The notes beneath the pieces are model-generated. The model saw nothing but the letters and a program-made list of their open reading frames with translations, did not search any database and had not been told where the DNA came from. The translations under genes and the position numbers were made by a program. Positions 37,521 through 50,100 of a stretch of DNA of 64,000 bases are shown one piece after another. This stretch comes from Hydractinia symbiolongicarpus (Eukaryota > Cnidaria > Hydrozoa > Anthoathecata > Hydractiniidae). The stretch covers positions 27,431,501-27,495,500 of the forward strand of contig NC_079878.1 of the NCBI RefSeq assembly GCF_029227915.1, read 5' to 3'. The number at the start of each line of letters is the position of its first letter. Within the stretch, counting starts at the first letter, position 1.

Positions 37521-39758
37521 ATTTTTAAATGAAGCGCAACCACAGTGCCCACTGTAATCGCTGAGTTCCAGGAATCATGTCGAGTTAAGAAGAATGTTAT
37601 TTCTTCGAGTCCAGTTGTCTTATTTATCACATTCATAAGGTCACAGACCAGAATCAGTTCAATTAAGTCACACAGTCAATCGTTTCACTGTTAAAAGCGA
37701 TATAACCTAGTAATATCAGAAAAATATCACTAAATACATGTTGGTAAGAATTTGTGACGCAACCGTTGTAACTTAAACGGACTGACACTGTTAGAAAGTC
37801 AAGGAAATATAGTTTTGGAAAATGTCTCTATTTCCTCAGCGCGCGATAATGGCTAGGATTAGTCCCACAGTAAAAAATGACTTATTTAACTAAATTTTTA
37901 AATGAAGCGCTACCACAGTGTCCAGTGTAATGGCTGAGTTCCAGGAATCATGTTGAGTTAAGAAGAATGTTATTTCTTGGAATCCAATTGGCTTATTTAT
38001 CACATTTATAAGGTCAAAGTCAAAAATCAGTTCAATTAAGTTCCACAGTCAAACGTTTCACTGTTAAAAGCGATATAACTTGGTAGTATCGGAAAAATAT
38101 CACTAAATACATGTTGGTACGAATATGTGACGCAACCGTTGTAACTCAAACGGATTTATACCGCCAGGACGTCATTGAAATGTAGCTTTTGAAAATGTCT
38201 CTATTTCTTCAGCGCGTGCTAACGGCCAGGATTGGTCGCACAGTAAAAAAAGACTTATTTATCAAAATTTTTAAATAAAACGCTACCACAGAGCCCATTG
38301 TAATCGCTGAATTCCAGGAATTATGTCAAATTAAAAGGAATGTTATGCCTTGGAGTCCAATTGGCTCATTTATCACATGTAAAAGGTCACCGTCCAGAAT
38401 CAGTTCAATTAAGTCCCAGAGTCAATCGTTTCACTGTAAAAAGCGATGCAACCTGGTAATATCAGAAAAATATCGCTAAATACATGTTGGTACGAATATG
38501 TGACGCAAATGTTGCAACTCAAACGGACTGATACCGTTAGAAAGTCATTGAAATGTAGCTTTTGAAACTTTCTCTATTTCTTCAGCGCGCGATAACGGCT
38601 AGGATTGGTCCCACAGTAAAAAAAACCGTATTTATCTAAATTTTTAAATGAAGCGCTACCACAGGGACCGGTGTAATGGCTGAGTTCCGGAAATCATGTC
38701 GAGTTAAGAAGAATGTTATTCCTTGGAATCCAATTGGCTCTTTTATCACATTTATAAGTTCAAAGTCAAAAATCAGTTCAATTAAGTCCCACAGTCCATC
38801 GTTTCACTGTTAAAAGCGATGCAATCTAGTAATGTGAGAAAAATATCGTTAAGTACATGATGGTACGAATATGTGACGGTACCGTTGTAATTGAAACGGA
38901 CTGATACCGTTAGAAAGTCATTGAAATGGAGTTTTTGAAACTGCCTCTACTTCTTCAGTGCGCGATAACGACTAGAATTTGTCCCACAGTACAAAAAGGA
39001 CTTTCTTATCTACATGTTTAAATAAAGCGCTGCCACAGCGCCCAGTGTAACTGTTGAGTTCAAGAAATCATGTAAAATTGAAAAGAATGTTATTCGTGGA
39101 GTTCAATTGTCCCATTTATCACATTCTTAAAGTCAAAGTCCAGAGTCAGTTTAATTAAGTCCCACAGTCAATCGTTTCACTGTTAAAAGCAATGCAACCT
39201 AGTAATGTCAGAAAAATATCCCTAAACACTTGTGGGGACGAATATGTGAAGCAACTGTTGTAACTCAAACGGACTGAAACCGTTAGAAATTCATTGAAAT
39301 GTAGTTTTTGAAACTGTCTCAATTTCTTCAGCGCGCGATAACACCTAGGATTGGTCCCACAGTAAAAAACGACTTATTTATTTAAATTTTTAAATGAAGC
39401 GCTACCACAGTGCCCAGTGTAATCGCTGAGTTCCGGCAATCATGTCAAATTAAGAAGAATGTTATTTCTTCGAGTCCAGTTGGCTCACTTATCACATTTA
39501 TAAGGTCACAGTCCAAAGTTAGTTCAATTAAGTTCCACAGTCAATCGTTTCACTGTTAAAAGCGATATAACTTAGTAGTATCGGAAAAATATCACTAAAT
39601 ACATGTTGGTACGAATATGGAACGCAACCGTTGTAACTCAAACGGATTGATACCGCCAGGACGTCATTGAAATGTAGCTTTTGAAAATGTCTCTATTTCT
39701 TCAGCGCGTGCCAACGGCCAGGATTGGTCGCACATTAAAAAAAGACTTATTTATCAAA
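37521..39758 (+). repeat. Six-monomer tandem duplication, copy a (2238 bp)
   Basis: The monomer marked GAAGCGCAACCACAGTGCCC (37531) recurs at 39769, 2238 bp later. Other marks keep the same spacing: TTCCACAGTCAAACG at 38041 and 40279, CAAATGTTGC at 38506 and 40744, and ACTTGTGGGG at about 39229 and 41467. Confidence 0.9.
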
Positions 39759-41570
39759 ATTTTTAAATGAAGCGCAACCACAGTGCCCACTGTAATCGCT
39801 GAGTTCCAGGAATCATGTCGAGTTAAGAAGAATGTTATTTCTTCGAGTCCAGTTGTCTTATTTATCACATTCATAAGGTCACAGACCAGAATCAGTTCAA
39901 TTAAGTCACACAGTCAATCGTTTCACTGTTAAAAGCGATATAACCTAGTAATATCAGAAAAATATCACTAAATACATGTTGGTAAGAATTTGTGACGCAA
40001 CCGTTGTAACTTAAACGGACTGACACTGTTAGAAAGTCAAGGAAATATAGTTTTGGAAAATGTCTCTATTTCCTCAGCGCGCGATAATGGCTAGGATTGG
40101 TCCCACAGTAAAAAATGACTTATTTAACTAAATTTTTAAATGAAGCGCTACCACAGTGTCCAGTGTAATGGCTGAGTTCCAGGAATCATGTCGAGTTAAG
40201 AAGAATGTTATTTCTTGGAATCCAATTGGCTTATTTATCACATTTATAAGGTCAAAGTCAAAAATCAGTTCAATTAAGTTCCACAGTCAAACGTTTCACT
40301 GTTAAAAGCGATATAACTTGGTAGTATCGGAAAAATATCACTAAATACATGTTGGTACGAATATGTGAGGCAACCGTTGTAACTCAAACGGATTTATACC
40401 GCCAGGACGTCATTGAAATGTAGCTTTTGAAAATGTCTCTAAATCTTCAGCGCGTGCTAACGGCCAGGATTGGTCGCACAGTAAAAAAAGACTTATTTAT
40501 CAAAATTTTTAAATAAAACGCTACCACAGAGCCCATTGTAATCGCTGAATTCCAGGAATTATGTCAAATTAAAAGGAATGTTATTCCTTGGAGTCCAATT
40601 GGCTCATTTATCACATGTAAAAGGTCACCGTCCAGAATCAGTTCAATTAAGTGCCAGAGTCAATCGTTTCACTGTAAAAAGCGATGCAACCTGGTAATAT
40701 CAGAAAAATATCGCTAAATACATGTTGGTACGAATATGTGACGCAAATGTTGCAACTCAAACGGACTGATACCGTTAGAAAGTCATTGAAATGTAGCTTT
40801 TGAAACTTTCTCTATTTCTTCAGCGCGCGATAACGGCTAGGATTGGTCCCACAGTAAAAAAAACCGTATTTATCTAAATTTTTAAATGAAGCGCTACCAC
40901 AGGGACCGGTGTAATGGCTGAGTTCCGGAAATCATGTCGAGTTAAGAAGAATGTTATTCCTTGGAATCCAATTGGCTCTTTTATCACATTTATAAGTTCA
41001 AAGTCAAAAATCAGTTCAATTAAGTCCCACAGTCCATCGTTTCACTGTTAAAAGCGATGCAATCTAGTAATATGAGAAAAATATCGTTAAGTACATGATG
41101 GTACGAATATGTGACGGAACCGTTGTAATTGAAACGGACTGATACCGTTAGAAATTCAATGAAATGGAGTTTTTGAAACTGCCTCTACTTCTTCAGCGCG
41201 CGATAACGACTAGGATTTGTCCCACAGTACAAAAAGGACTTTCTTATCTACATGTTTAAATAAAGCGCTGCCACAGCGCCCAGTGTAACTGTTGAGTTCA
41301 AAAAATCATGTAAAATTGAAAAGAATGTTATTCGTGGAGTTCAATTGTCCCATTTATCACATTCTTAAAGTCAAAGTCCAGAGTCAGTTTAATTAAGTCC
41401 CACAGTCAATCGTTTCACTGTTAAAAGCAATGCAACCTAGTAATGTCAGAAAAATATCCCTAAACACTTGTGGGGACGAATATGTGAAGCAACTGTTGTA
41501 ACTCAAACGGACTGATACCGTTAGAAATTCATTAAAATGTAGTTTTTGAAACTGTCTCAATTTCTTCAGC
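39759..41570 (+). repeat. Six-monomer tandem duplication, copy b (partial, about 1.8 kb)
   Basis: This copy is near-identical to copy a for almost five monomers. It ends around 41570, where copy a reads GATAACACCTAGG (near 39345) and this copy reads GATAACGGCTAGG. The right end is approximate. Confidence 0.83.
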
Positions 41571-41949
41571 GCGCGATAACGGCTAGGATTGGTCCCACAG
41601 TAAAAAACGACTTATTTATTTAAATTTTTAAATGAAGCGCTACCACAGCGCCCTGTGTAATCGCTGAGTTCCGGCAATCACGTCAAATTAAGAAGAATGT
41701 TATTTCTTCGAGTCCAGTTGGCTCACTTATCACATTTATAAGGTCACAGTCCAAAGTTAGTTCAATTAAGTTCCACAGTAAATCGTTTCACTGTTAAAAG
41801 CGATATAACCTAGTAATATCAGAAAAACATCCCTAAACACATGTGGGGAAGAATATGTGACGAAACCGTTGTAACTCAGACGGACAGATACCGTTAGAAA
41901 TTCATTGAAATGTAGTTTTTGAAACTGTCTGAATTTCTTCAGCGCGCGA

Positions 41950-42425
41950 TAACGGCTAGGATTGGTCCCACAGTAAAAAAAGACTTATTTATTTAAATTT
42001 TCAAATGAAGCGCTACCACAGCACCCAGTGTAATCGCTGAGTTCCGGCAATCAAGTTAAATTAAGAAGAATGTTATTTCTTCGAGTCCAGTTGGCTCAAT
42101 TATCACATTTATAAGGTCACAGTCCAAAGTTAGATTAATTAAGTTCCACAGTCAATCGTTTTACTGTTAAAAGCGATGTCACCTAGTAGTATCGGAAAAA
42201 ATCACTAAATACATGTTGGTACGAATGTGTGACGCAACCGTTGTAACTCAAACAGATTGACACCGTTAGAAAGATATATGTGATCCAACTGGACTCGAAG
42301 AAATAACATTCTTCCTAATTTGACAAGATTGCCGGAACTCAGCGATTACACTGGGCGCTATGGTAGCGCTGCATTTAAAAATTTAAATAAATAAGTCATT
42401 TTTTACTGTGGGACGAATCCTAGCC
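41950..42425. repeat. Imperfect inverted repeat flanking the strand switch
   Basis: The forward segment at about 41955-42085 and the reverse complement of about 42286-42420 align along their length with roughly one difference per 12 bases (by eye). They share CGGCTAGGATT, GACTTATTTATTTAAATTTT and GTGTAATCGCTGAGTTCCGG. The arms are separated by about 200 bp of unpaired monomer. Beyond this, both halves can pair further because the whole array is related. Confidence 0.82.
42240..42300. other. Strand-switch (inversion) junction in the satellite
   Basis: Forward-sense monomer sequence ends at ACACCGTTAGAAAG (42271) and continues directly with ATATATGTGATCCAACTGG, which is reverse-sense monomer. 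Forward monomers continue at this position with TCAATGAAATG; reverse monomers normally read ATAAATGTGATAAGTGATCCAAC. The right side therefore seems to lack seven bases between two GTGAT words, as slippage would produce. No unrelated filler sequence is present. The two sides do not break at the same monomer phase, so the junction is not a simple head-to-head monomer boundary. Confidence 0.9.
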
Positions 42426-43970
42426 GTTATCGCGCGCAGAAGAATTAGAGACAGTTTCAAAAATTCCATTTTATTGACTTTCTAACGGTATCAGTCCCTT
42501 TCACTTACAAGGGTTCCATCACATATTCGTACCATCATGTACTTAACGATATTTTTCTCATATTACTAGGTTGCATCGCTTTTAGCAGTGACACGATTGA
42601 CTGTGGAACTTAATTGAACTGATTTTTGACTGTGACCTTATAAATATGATAAGAGAGCCAACTGGACTCGAAGAAATAACATTCTTCTTAATTTGACATG
42701 ATTGCCGGAATTCAGGGATTACACTGTGCGCTCTGGTAGCGCTTCATTTAAAAATTAAGATAAAAAAGTCATTTTTTACTGTGGGAACAATCCTAGCTGT
42801 TATTGCGCGCTGAAGAAATAGAGAAAGTTTCAAAAACTACATTTCAATGACTTTCAAACGGTATCACTCCGTTTGTGTTACAACGGTTGCGTCACATATT
42901 CGTCCCCACATGTATTTAGTGATATTTTTCCGATATTACTAAGTTATATCGCTTTTACCAGTGAAACGATTGACTGTGGAATTTAATTGAACTAACTTTG
43001 GACTGTGACCTTACAAGTGTGATAAGTGAGCCAACTGGACTTGAAGAAATAACATTCTTCTTAATTTGACATGATTGCCGGAACTCAGGGATTACACTGG
43101 GCGCTCTGGTAGCGCTGCATTTAAAAATATAAATAAATAAGTCATTTTTTACTGTGGGACCAATCCTAGCCGTTATCGCGCGCAGAAGAATTAGAGACAG
43201 TTTCAAAAACTCCATTTCATTGACTTTCTAACGGTATCAGTCCCTTTCAATTACAAGGGTTCCGTCACATATTCGTACCATCTTGTACTTAACGATATTT
43301 TTCTCATATTACTAGGTTGCATCGCTTTAAACAGTGAAACGATTGACTGTGCAACTTAATTGAACTAACTTTGGACTGTGACCTTATAAATGTGATAAGT
43401 GATCCAACTGGACTCGAAGTAATAACGTTCTTCTTAATTTGACATGATTTCTTGAACTCAGCAGTTACACTGGGCGCTGTGGCAGCGCTTTATTTAAAAA
43501 TTTAGATGAAAATGTCCTTTTTGTACTGTGCGACAAATCCTAGACGTTTTAGCACGCTGAAAATGTAGAATCAGTTTCAGAAACTCCATTTCATTGACTT
43601 TATAACGGTATCAGTCCGTTTCAATTACAATGGTTCCGTCACATATTCGTACCATCATGTACATAACGATATTTTTCTCATATTACTAGGTTGCATCGCT
43701 TTTAACAGTGAAACGATTGACTGTGGGACTTAATTGAACTGATTTTTGACTTTGACCTTATAAATGTGATAAATGAGCCAATTGGATTCCAAAAAATGAC
43801 ATTCTTCTTAACTCGACATGATTCCCGGAACTCAGCCATTACACTGGACACTGTGGTAGCGCTTCATTTAAAAATTTAGATAAATAAGTCATTTTTAACT
43901 GTGGGACCAATCCTAGCCGTTATCGCGCGCTGAGGAAATAGAGACATTTTCAAAAACTACATTTCATTGA
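42272..43970 (-). repeat. Inverted, non-periodic monomers next to the junction
   Basis: About 4.5 reverse-sense monomers of differing subtype. Two related monomers carry AAGGGTTCC (about 42509 and 43256), a variant of the usual AACGGTTCC. An open frame at 42955-43215 on this strand is a chance frame. The part from about 43420 to 43930 is nearly identical to 55740-56240. Confidence 0.85.
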
Positions 43971-46900
43971 CTTTCTAACGGTGTCAGTCCGTTTAAGTTA
44001 CAACGGTTGCGTCACATATTCGTACCAACATGTATTTGGCGATATTTAACTGATATTACTAGGTTGCATCGCTTTTAACAGTAAAACGATTGACTCTGGG
44101 ATTTAATTGAACTGATTCTGGACTGTGACCTTTTAAATGTGATAAATGAGCCAATTGGACTCCAAGGAATAACATTCATTTTAACTTGACATGATTCCTG
44201 GAATTCAGCGATTACAATAGGCTCTGTGGTAGCGCTTTATTTAAAAAGTTTGATAAATAAGTCCTTTTTTACTGTGGGACCAATCCTGGCCGTTAGCACG
44301 CGCTGAAGAAATAGAGACATTTTCAAAAACTACATTTCATTGACTTTCTAACGGTGTCATTTCGTTTAAGTAACAACGGTTGCGTCACATAATCGTACCA
44401 ACATGTATTTAGCGATATTTTTCTGATATTACTAGGTTGCATCGCTTTTAACAGTGAAACGATTGACTGTGGAACTTAATTGAACTAACTTTGGACTGTG
44501 ACCTTACAAGTGTGATAATTGAGCCAACTGGACTCGAAGAAATAACATTCTTCTTAATTTGACAAGATTGCCGGAACTCAGCGATTACACTGGGCGCTGT
44601 GGTAGCGCTTCATTTAAAAATTCAAATAAATAAATTATTTTTTACTGTGAGACCAATCTTAGACGTTATCGCGCGCGGAGGAAATGGAGGCACTTTCAAA
44701 AACTACATTTCATTGACTTTCTAACGGTTTCAGTTCGTGTAAGTTACAACGGTTGCGTCACATATTCGTACCAACATCTATTTAGCGATATTTATCTGAT
44801 ATTCCTAGGTTGCATCGCTTTTAACAGTGAAACGATTGACTGTGGGACGTAATTGAACTAACTTTGGACTGTGACCTGATAAATGTGATAAATGAGATAA
44901 TTGGACTCCAAGAAATAACATTTTTCTTAATTTGACATGATTGCTGGAATTCAGCGATTACACTAGTCTCTGTGGTAGCGCTTTATTTGACAACTAGGAT
45001 AAGTCAGTCTTTTTTTATTTGGGGACCACTCCTAGCCGTTAGCGCGCGCTGAAGAAATAGAGACAGTTTTAAATACCACATTTCACTGACTTTCTAACGG
45101 TGTCAGTCCGTTTAAGTTACAACGGTTGCGTCACATATTCGTACCAACATGTATTTGGCGATATTTAACTGATATTACTAGGTTGCATCGCTTTTAACAG
45201 TAAAACGATTGACTCTGGGATTTAATTGAACTGATTCTGGACTGTGACCTTTTAAATGTGATAAATGAGCCAATTGGACTCCAAGGAATAACATTCATTT
45301 TAACTTGACATGATTCCTGGAATTCAGCGATTACAATAGTCTCTGTGGTAGCGCTTTATTTACAAAGTTTGATAAATAAGTCCTTTTTTACTGTGGGACC
45401 AATCCTGGCCGTTAGCACGCGCTGAAGAAATAGAGACATTTTCAAAAACTACATTTCATTGACTTTCTAACGGTGTCAGTTCTTTTAAGTAACAACGGTT
45501 GCGTCACATAATCGTACCAACATGTAATTAGCGATATTTTTCTGATATTACTAGGTTGCATCGCTTTTAACAGTGAAACGATTGACTGTGGAACTTAATT
45601 GAACTAAATTTGGACTGTGACCTTACAAGTGTGATAAGTGAGCCAACTGGACTCGAAGAAATAACATTCTTCTTAATTTGACAAGATTGCCGGAACTCAG
45701 CGATTACACTGGGCGCTGTGGTAGCGCTTCATTTAAAAATTCAAATAAATAAATTATTTTTTACTGTGAGACCAATCTTAGACGTTATCGCGCGCGGAGG
45801 AAATAGAGGCACTTTCAAAAACTACATTTCATTGACTTTCTAACGGTTTCAGTTCGTGTAAGTTACAACGGTTGCGTCACATATTCGTACCAACATCTAT
45901 TTAGCGATATTTATCTGATATTCCTAGGTTGCATCGCTTTTAACAGTGAAACGATTGACTGTGGGACGTAATTGAACTAACTTTGGACTGTGACCTGATA
46001 AATGTGATAAATGAGATAATTGGACTCCAAGAAATAACATTTTTCTTAATTTGACATGATTGCTGGAATTCAGCGATTACACTAGTCTCTGTGGTAGCGC
46101 TTTATTTGACAACTAGGATAAGTCAGTCTTTTTTTATTTGGGGACCACTCCTAGCCGTTAGCGCGCGCTGAAGAAATAGAGACAGTTTTAAATACCACAT
46201 TTCACTGACTTTCTAACGGTGTCAGTCCGTTTAAGTTACAACGGTTGCGTCACATATTCGTACCAACATGTATTTGGCGATATTTAACTGATATTACTAG
46301 GTTGCATCGCTTTTAACAGTAAAACGATTGACTCTGGGATTTAATTGAACTGATTCTGGACTGTGACCTTTTAAATGTGATAAATGAGCCAATTGGACTC
46401 CAAGGAATAACATTCATTTTAACTTGACATGATTCCTGGAATTCAGCGATTACAATAGGCTCTGTGGTAGCGCTTTATTTACAAAGTTTGATAAATAAGT
46501 CCTTTTTTACTGTGGGACCAATCCTGGCCGTTAGCACGCGCTGAAGAAATAGAGACATTTTCAAAAACTACATTTCATTGACTTTCTAACGGTGTCAGTT
46601 CGTTTAAGTAACAACGGTTGCGTCACATAATCGTACCAACATGTATTTAGCGATATTTTTCTGATATTACTAGGTTGCATCGCTTTTAACAGTGAAACGA
46701 TTGACTGTGGAACTTAATTGAACTAACTTTGGACTGTGACCTTACAAGTGTGATAAGTGAGTCAACTGGACTCGAAGAAATAACATTCTTCTTAATTTGA
46801 CAAGATTGCCGGAACTCAGCGATTACACTGGGCGCTGTGGTAGCGCTTCATTTAAAAATTCAAATAAATAAGTTATTTTTTACTGTGAGACCAATCTTAG

Positions 46901-47124
46901 ACGTTATCGCGCGCGGAGGAAATAGAGGCACTTTCAAAAACTACATTTCATTGACTTTCTAACGGTTTCAGTTCGTGTAAGTTACAACGGTTGCGTCACA
47001 TATTCGTACCAACATCTATTTAGCGATATTTATCTGATATTCCTAGGTTGCATCGCTTTTAACAGTGAAACGATTGACTGTGGGACGTAATTGAACTAAC
47101 TTTGGACTGTGACCTGATAAATGT
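43971..47124 (-). repeat. Inverted three-monomer HOR (1119 bp), 2.8 copies
   Basis: The mark CTCTGGGATTTAATTG recurs with TGGGA at 44097, 45216 and 46335, each 1119 bp apart. The monomer with TTTGACAACTAGGATAAGTC recurs at 44989 and 46109. Approximate copies are 43971-45088, 45089-46207 and 46208-47124 (partial). The right end is where GATAAATGAG continues as CCAATTGG instead of ATAATTGG. Confidence 0.9.
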
Positions 47125-50100
47125 GATAAATGAGCCAATTGGATTCCAACAAATAACATTCTTCTTAATTTGGCATGATTCCCGGAACTCAGCGATTACA
47201 CTGGGCGCTGTGATAGCGCTTGATTTAAAAATTTAGATGAAAAAGTTATTTTTGTACTGTGGGACAAATCCTAGTCGTTATCGAGCGCTGAAGAAATAGA
47301 GGCAGTTTCAAAAACTCCAATTTATTGACTTTCTAACGGTATCAGTCCGTTTTAATTACAACGGTTCCGTCACATATTCGTACCATCTTGTACTGAACGA
47401 TATTTTTCTCATATTACTAGGTTGCATCGCTTTAAACAGTAAAACGATTGACTGTGCAACTTAATTGAACTTACTTTGGACTGTGACCTTATAAATGTGA
47501 TAAGTGATCCAACTGGACTCGAAGTAATAACGTTCTTCTTAATTTGACATGATTTCTTGAACTCAGCAGTTACACTGGGCGCTGTGGCAGCGCTTTATTT
47601 AAAAATTTAGATGAAAATGCCCTTTTTATACTGTGCGACAAATCCTAGACGTTTTTGCTCGCTGAAAAAGTAGAATCAGTTTCAGAAACTCCATTTCATT
47701 GACTTTATAACGGTATCAGTCCGTTTCAATTACAATGGTTCCGTCACATATTCGTACCATCATGTACATAACGATATTTTTCTCATATTACTAGGTTGCA
47801 TCGCTTTTAACAGTGAAACGATTGACTGTGGGACTTAATTGAACTGATTTTTGACTTTGACCTTATAAATGTGATAAATGAGCCAATTGGATTCCAAAAA
47901 ATGACATTCTTCTTAACTCGACATGATTCCCGGAACTCAGCCATTACACTGGACACTGTGGTAGCGCTTCATTTAAAAATTTAGATAAATAAGTCATTTT
48001 TTACTGTGGGACCAATCCTAGCCGTTATTGCGCGCTGAGGAAATAGAGACATTTTCAAAAACTACATTTCATTGACTTTCTAACGGTGTCAGTCCGTTTA
48101 AGTTACAACGGTTGCGTCACATATTCGTACCAACATGTATTTGGCGATATTTAACTGATATTACTAGGTTGCATCGCTTTTAACAGTAAAACGATTGACT
48201 CTGGGATTTAATTGAACTGATTCTGGACTGTGACCTTTTAAATGTGATAAATGAGCCAATTGGACTCCAAGGAATAACATTCATTTTAACTTGACATGAT
48301 TCCTGGAATTCAGCGATTACAATAGGCTCTGTGGTAGCGCTTTATTTAAAAAGTTTGATAAATAAGTCCTTTTTTACTGTGGGACCAATCCTGGCCGTTA
48401 GCACGCGCTGAAGAAATTGAGACATTTTCAAAAACTACATTTCATTGACTTTCTAACGGTGTCAGTTCGTTTAAGTAACAACGGTTGCGTCACATAATCG
48501 TACCAACATGTATTTAGCGATATTTTTCTGATATTACTAGGTTGCATCGCTTTTAACAGTGAAACGATTGACTGTGAAACTTAATTGAACTAACTTTGGA
48601 CTGTGACCTTACAAGTGTGATAAGTGAGCCAACTGGACTCGAAGTAATAACATTCTTCTTAATTTGACAAGATTGCCGGAACTCAGCGATTACACTGGGC
48701 GCTGTGGTAGCGCTTCATTTAAAAATTCAAATAAATAAGTTATTTTTTACTGTGAGACCAATCTTAGACGTTATCGCGCGCGGAGGAAATAGAGACACTT
48801 TCAAAAACTACATTTCATTGATTTTCTAACGGTTTCAGTTCGTGTAAGTTACAACGGTTGCGTCACATATTCGTACCAACATCTATTTAGCGATATTTAT
48901 CTGATATTCCTAGGTTGCATCGCTTTTAACAGTGAAACGATTGACTGTGGGACGTAATTGAACTAACTTTGGACTGTGACCTGATAAATGTGATAAATGA
49001 GATAATTGAACTCCAAGAAATAACATTTTTCTTAATTTGACATGATTGCTGGAATTCAGCGATTACACTAGGCTCTGTGGTAGCGCTTTATTTGACAACT
49101 AGGATAAGTCAGTCTTTTTTTATTTGGGGACCACTCCTAGCCGTTAGCGCGCGCTGAAGAAATAGAGACAGTTTTAAATACCACATTTCACTGACTTTCT
49201 AACGGTGTCAGTCCGTTTGAGTTACAACGGTTCCGTCACATATTCGTACCATCATGTACTTAACGATATTTTTCTCATATTACTAGGTTGCATCGCTGTA
49301 AGCAGTGACACGATTGACTGTGGAACTTAATTGAACTGATTTTTGACTTTGACCTTATAAATGTGATAAATGAGCCAATTGGATTCCAACAAATAACATT
49401 CTTCTTAATTTGGCATGATTCCCGGAACTCAGCGATTACACTGGGCGCTGTGATAGCGCTTCATTTAAAAATTTAGATGAAAAAGTTATTTTTGTACTGT
49501 GGGACAAATCCTAGTCGTTATCGAGCGCTGAAGAAATAGAGGCAGTTTCAAAAACTCCAATTCATTGACTTTCTAACGGTATCAGTCCGTTTTAATTACA
49601 ACGGTTCCGTCACATATTCGTACCATCTTGTACTTAACGATATTTTTCTCATATTACTAGGTTGCATCGCTTTAAACAGTGAAACGATTGACTGTGCAAC
49701 TTAATTGAACAAACTTTGGACTGTGACCTTATAAATGTGATAAGTGATCCAACTGGACTCGAAGTAATAACGTTCTTCTTAATTTGACATGATTTCTTGA
49801 ACTCAGCAGTTACACTGGGCGCTGTGGCAGCGCTTTATTTAAAAATTTAGATGAAAATGTCCTTTTTGTACTGTGCGACAAATCCTAGACGTTTTCGCTC
49901 GCTGAAAAAGTAGAATCAGTTTCAGAAACTCCATTTCATTGACTTTATAACGGTATCAGTCCGTTTCAATTACAATGGTTCCGTCACATATTCGTACCAT
50001 CATGTACATAACGACATTTTTCTCATATTACTAGGTTGCATCGCTTTTAACAGTGAAACGATTGACTGTGGGACTTAATTGAACTGATTTTTGACTTTGA

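Larger units (their letters stand above)
1..42271 (+). repeat. Satellite array, forward orientation (about 373 bp monomer)
   Basis: The stretch is a continuous head-to-tail tandem array. Using the recurring motif TAAGTCCCACAGTCAATCG as phase marker, monomers start at 1, 374, 747, 1120, 1493, 1866, 2239, 2612 and 2985, a period of 373 bp, and the period holds to the strand switch with small indels of 1-2 bp. Monomers differ by scattered substitutions and fall into recurring subtypes whose order defines higher-order repeats. No interruption by unrelated sequence was seen. Strand '+' is an arbitrary name for the sense of this half. The array is non-coding: stops occur in all frames of typical monomers. 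Function is unknown; satellite of this kind usually forms heterochromatin, which is inference here. Confidence 0.97.
32901..42271 (+). repeat. Diverged, mixed-monomer satellite block (right flank of the HORs)
   Basis: About 25 monomers of several subtypes. The first part (to about 35060) is collinear with 1204-3355. Later monomers carry subtype words such as TGTCGAGTT, CACAGTGTCCAGTG and CAAATGTTGCAAC. CAAATGTTGC recurs at 35151, 38506 and 40744, spacings of nine and six monomers. One monomer at 35250 has lost a G in the block CTAGGATGGTCCC. The block ends at the strand switch. Confidence 0.88.

Noticed and set aside
42077-42300. Transposon-like terminal inverted repeats around the strand switch
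   Set aside because: The inverted arms are normal monomer sequence in opposite orientations, and similarity continues far outside. It is an array inversion, not an inserted element.
42955-43215. 86-codon open frame, - strand, resembling the frame at 3881-4132
   Set aside because: The similarity arises because both are the same phase of the same monomer. Most monomers have a stop in this frame (TTATTTATTTAA), and 373 bp copies do not keep frame.
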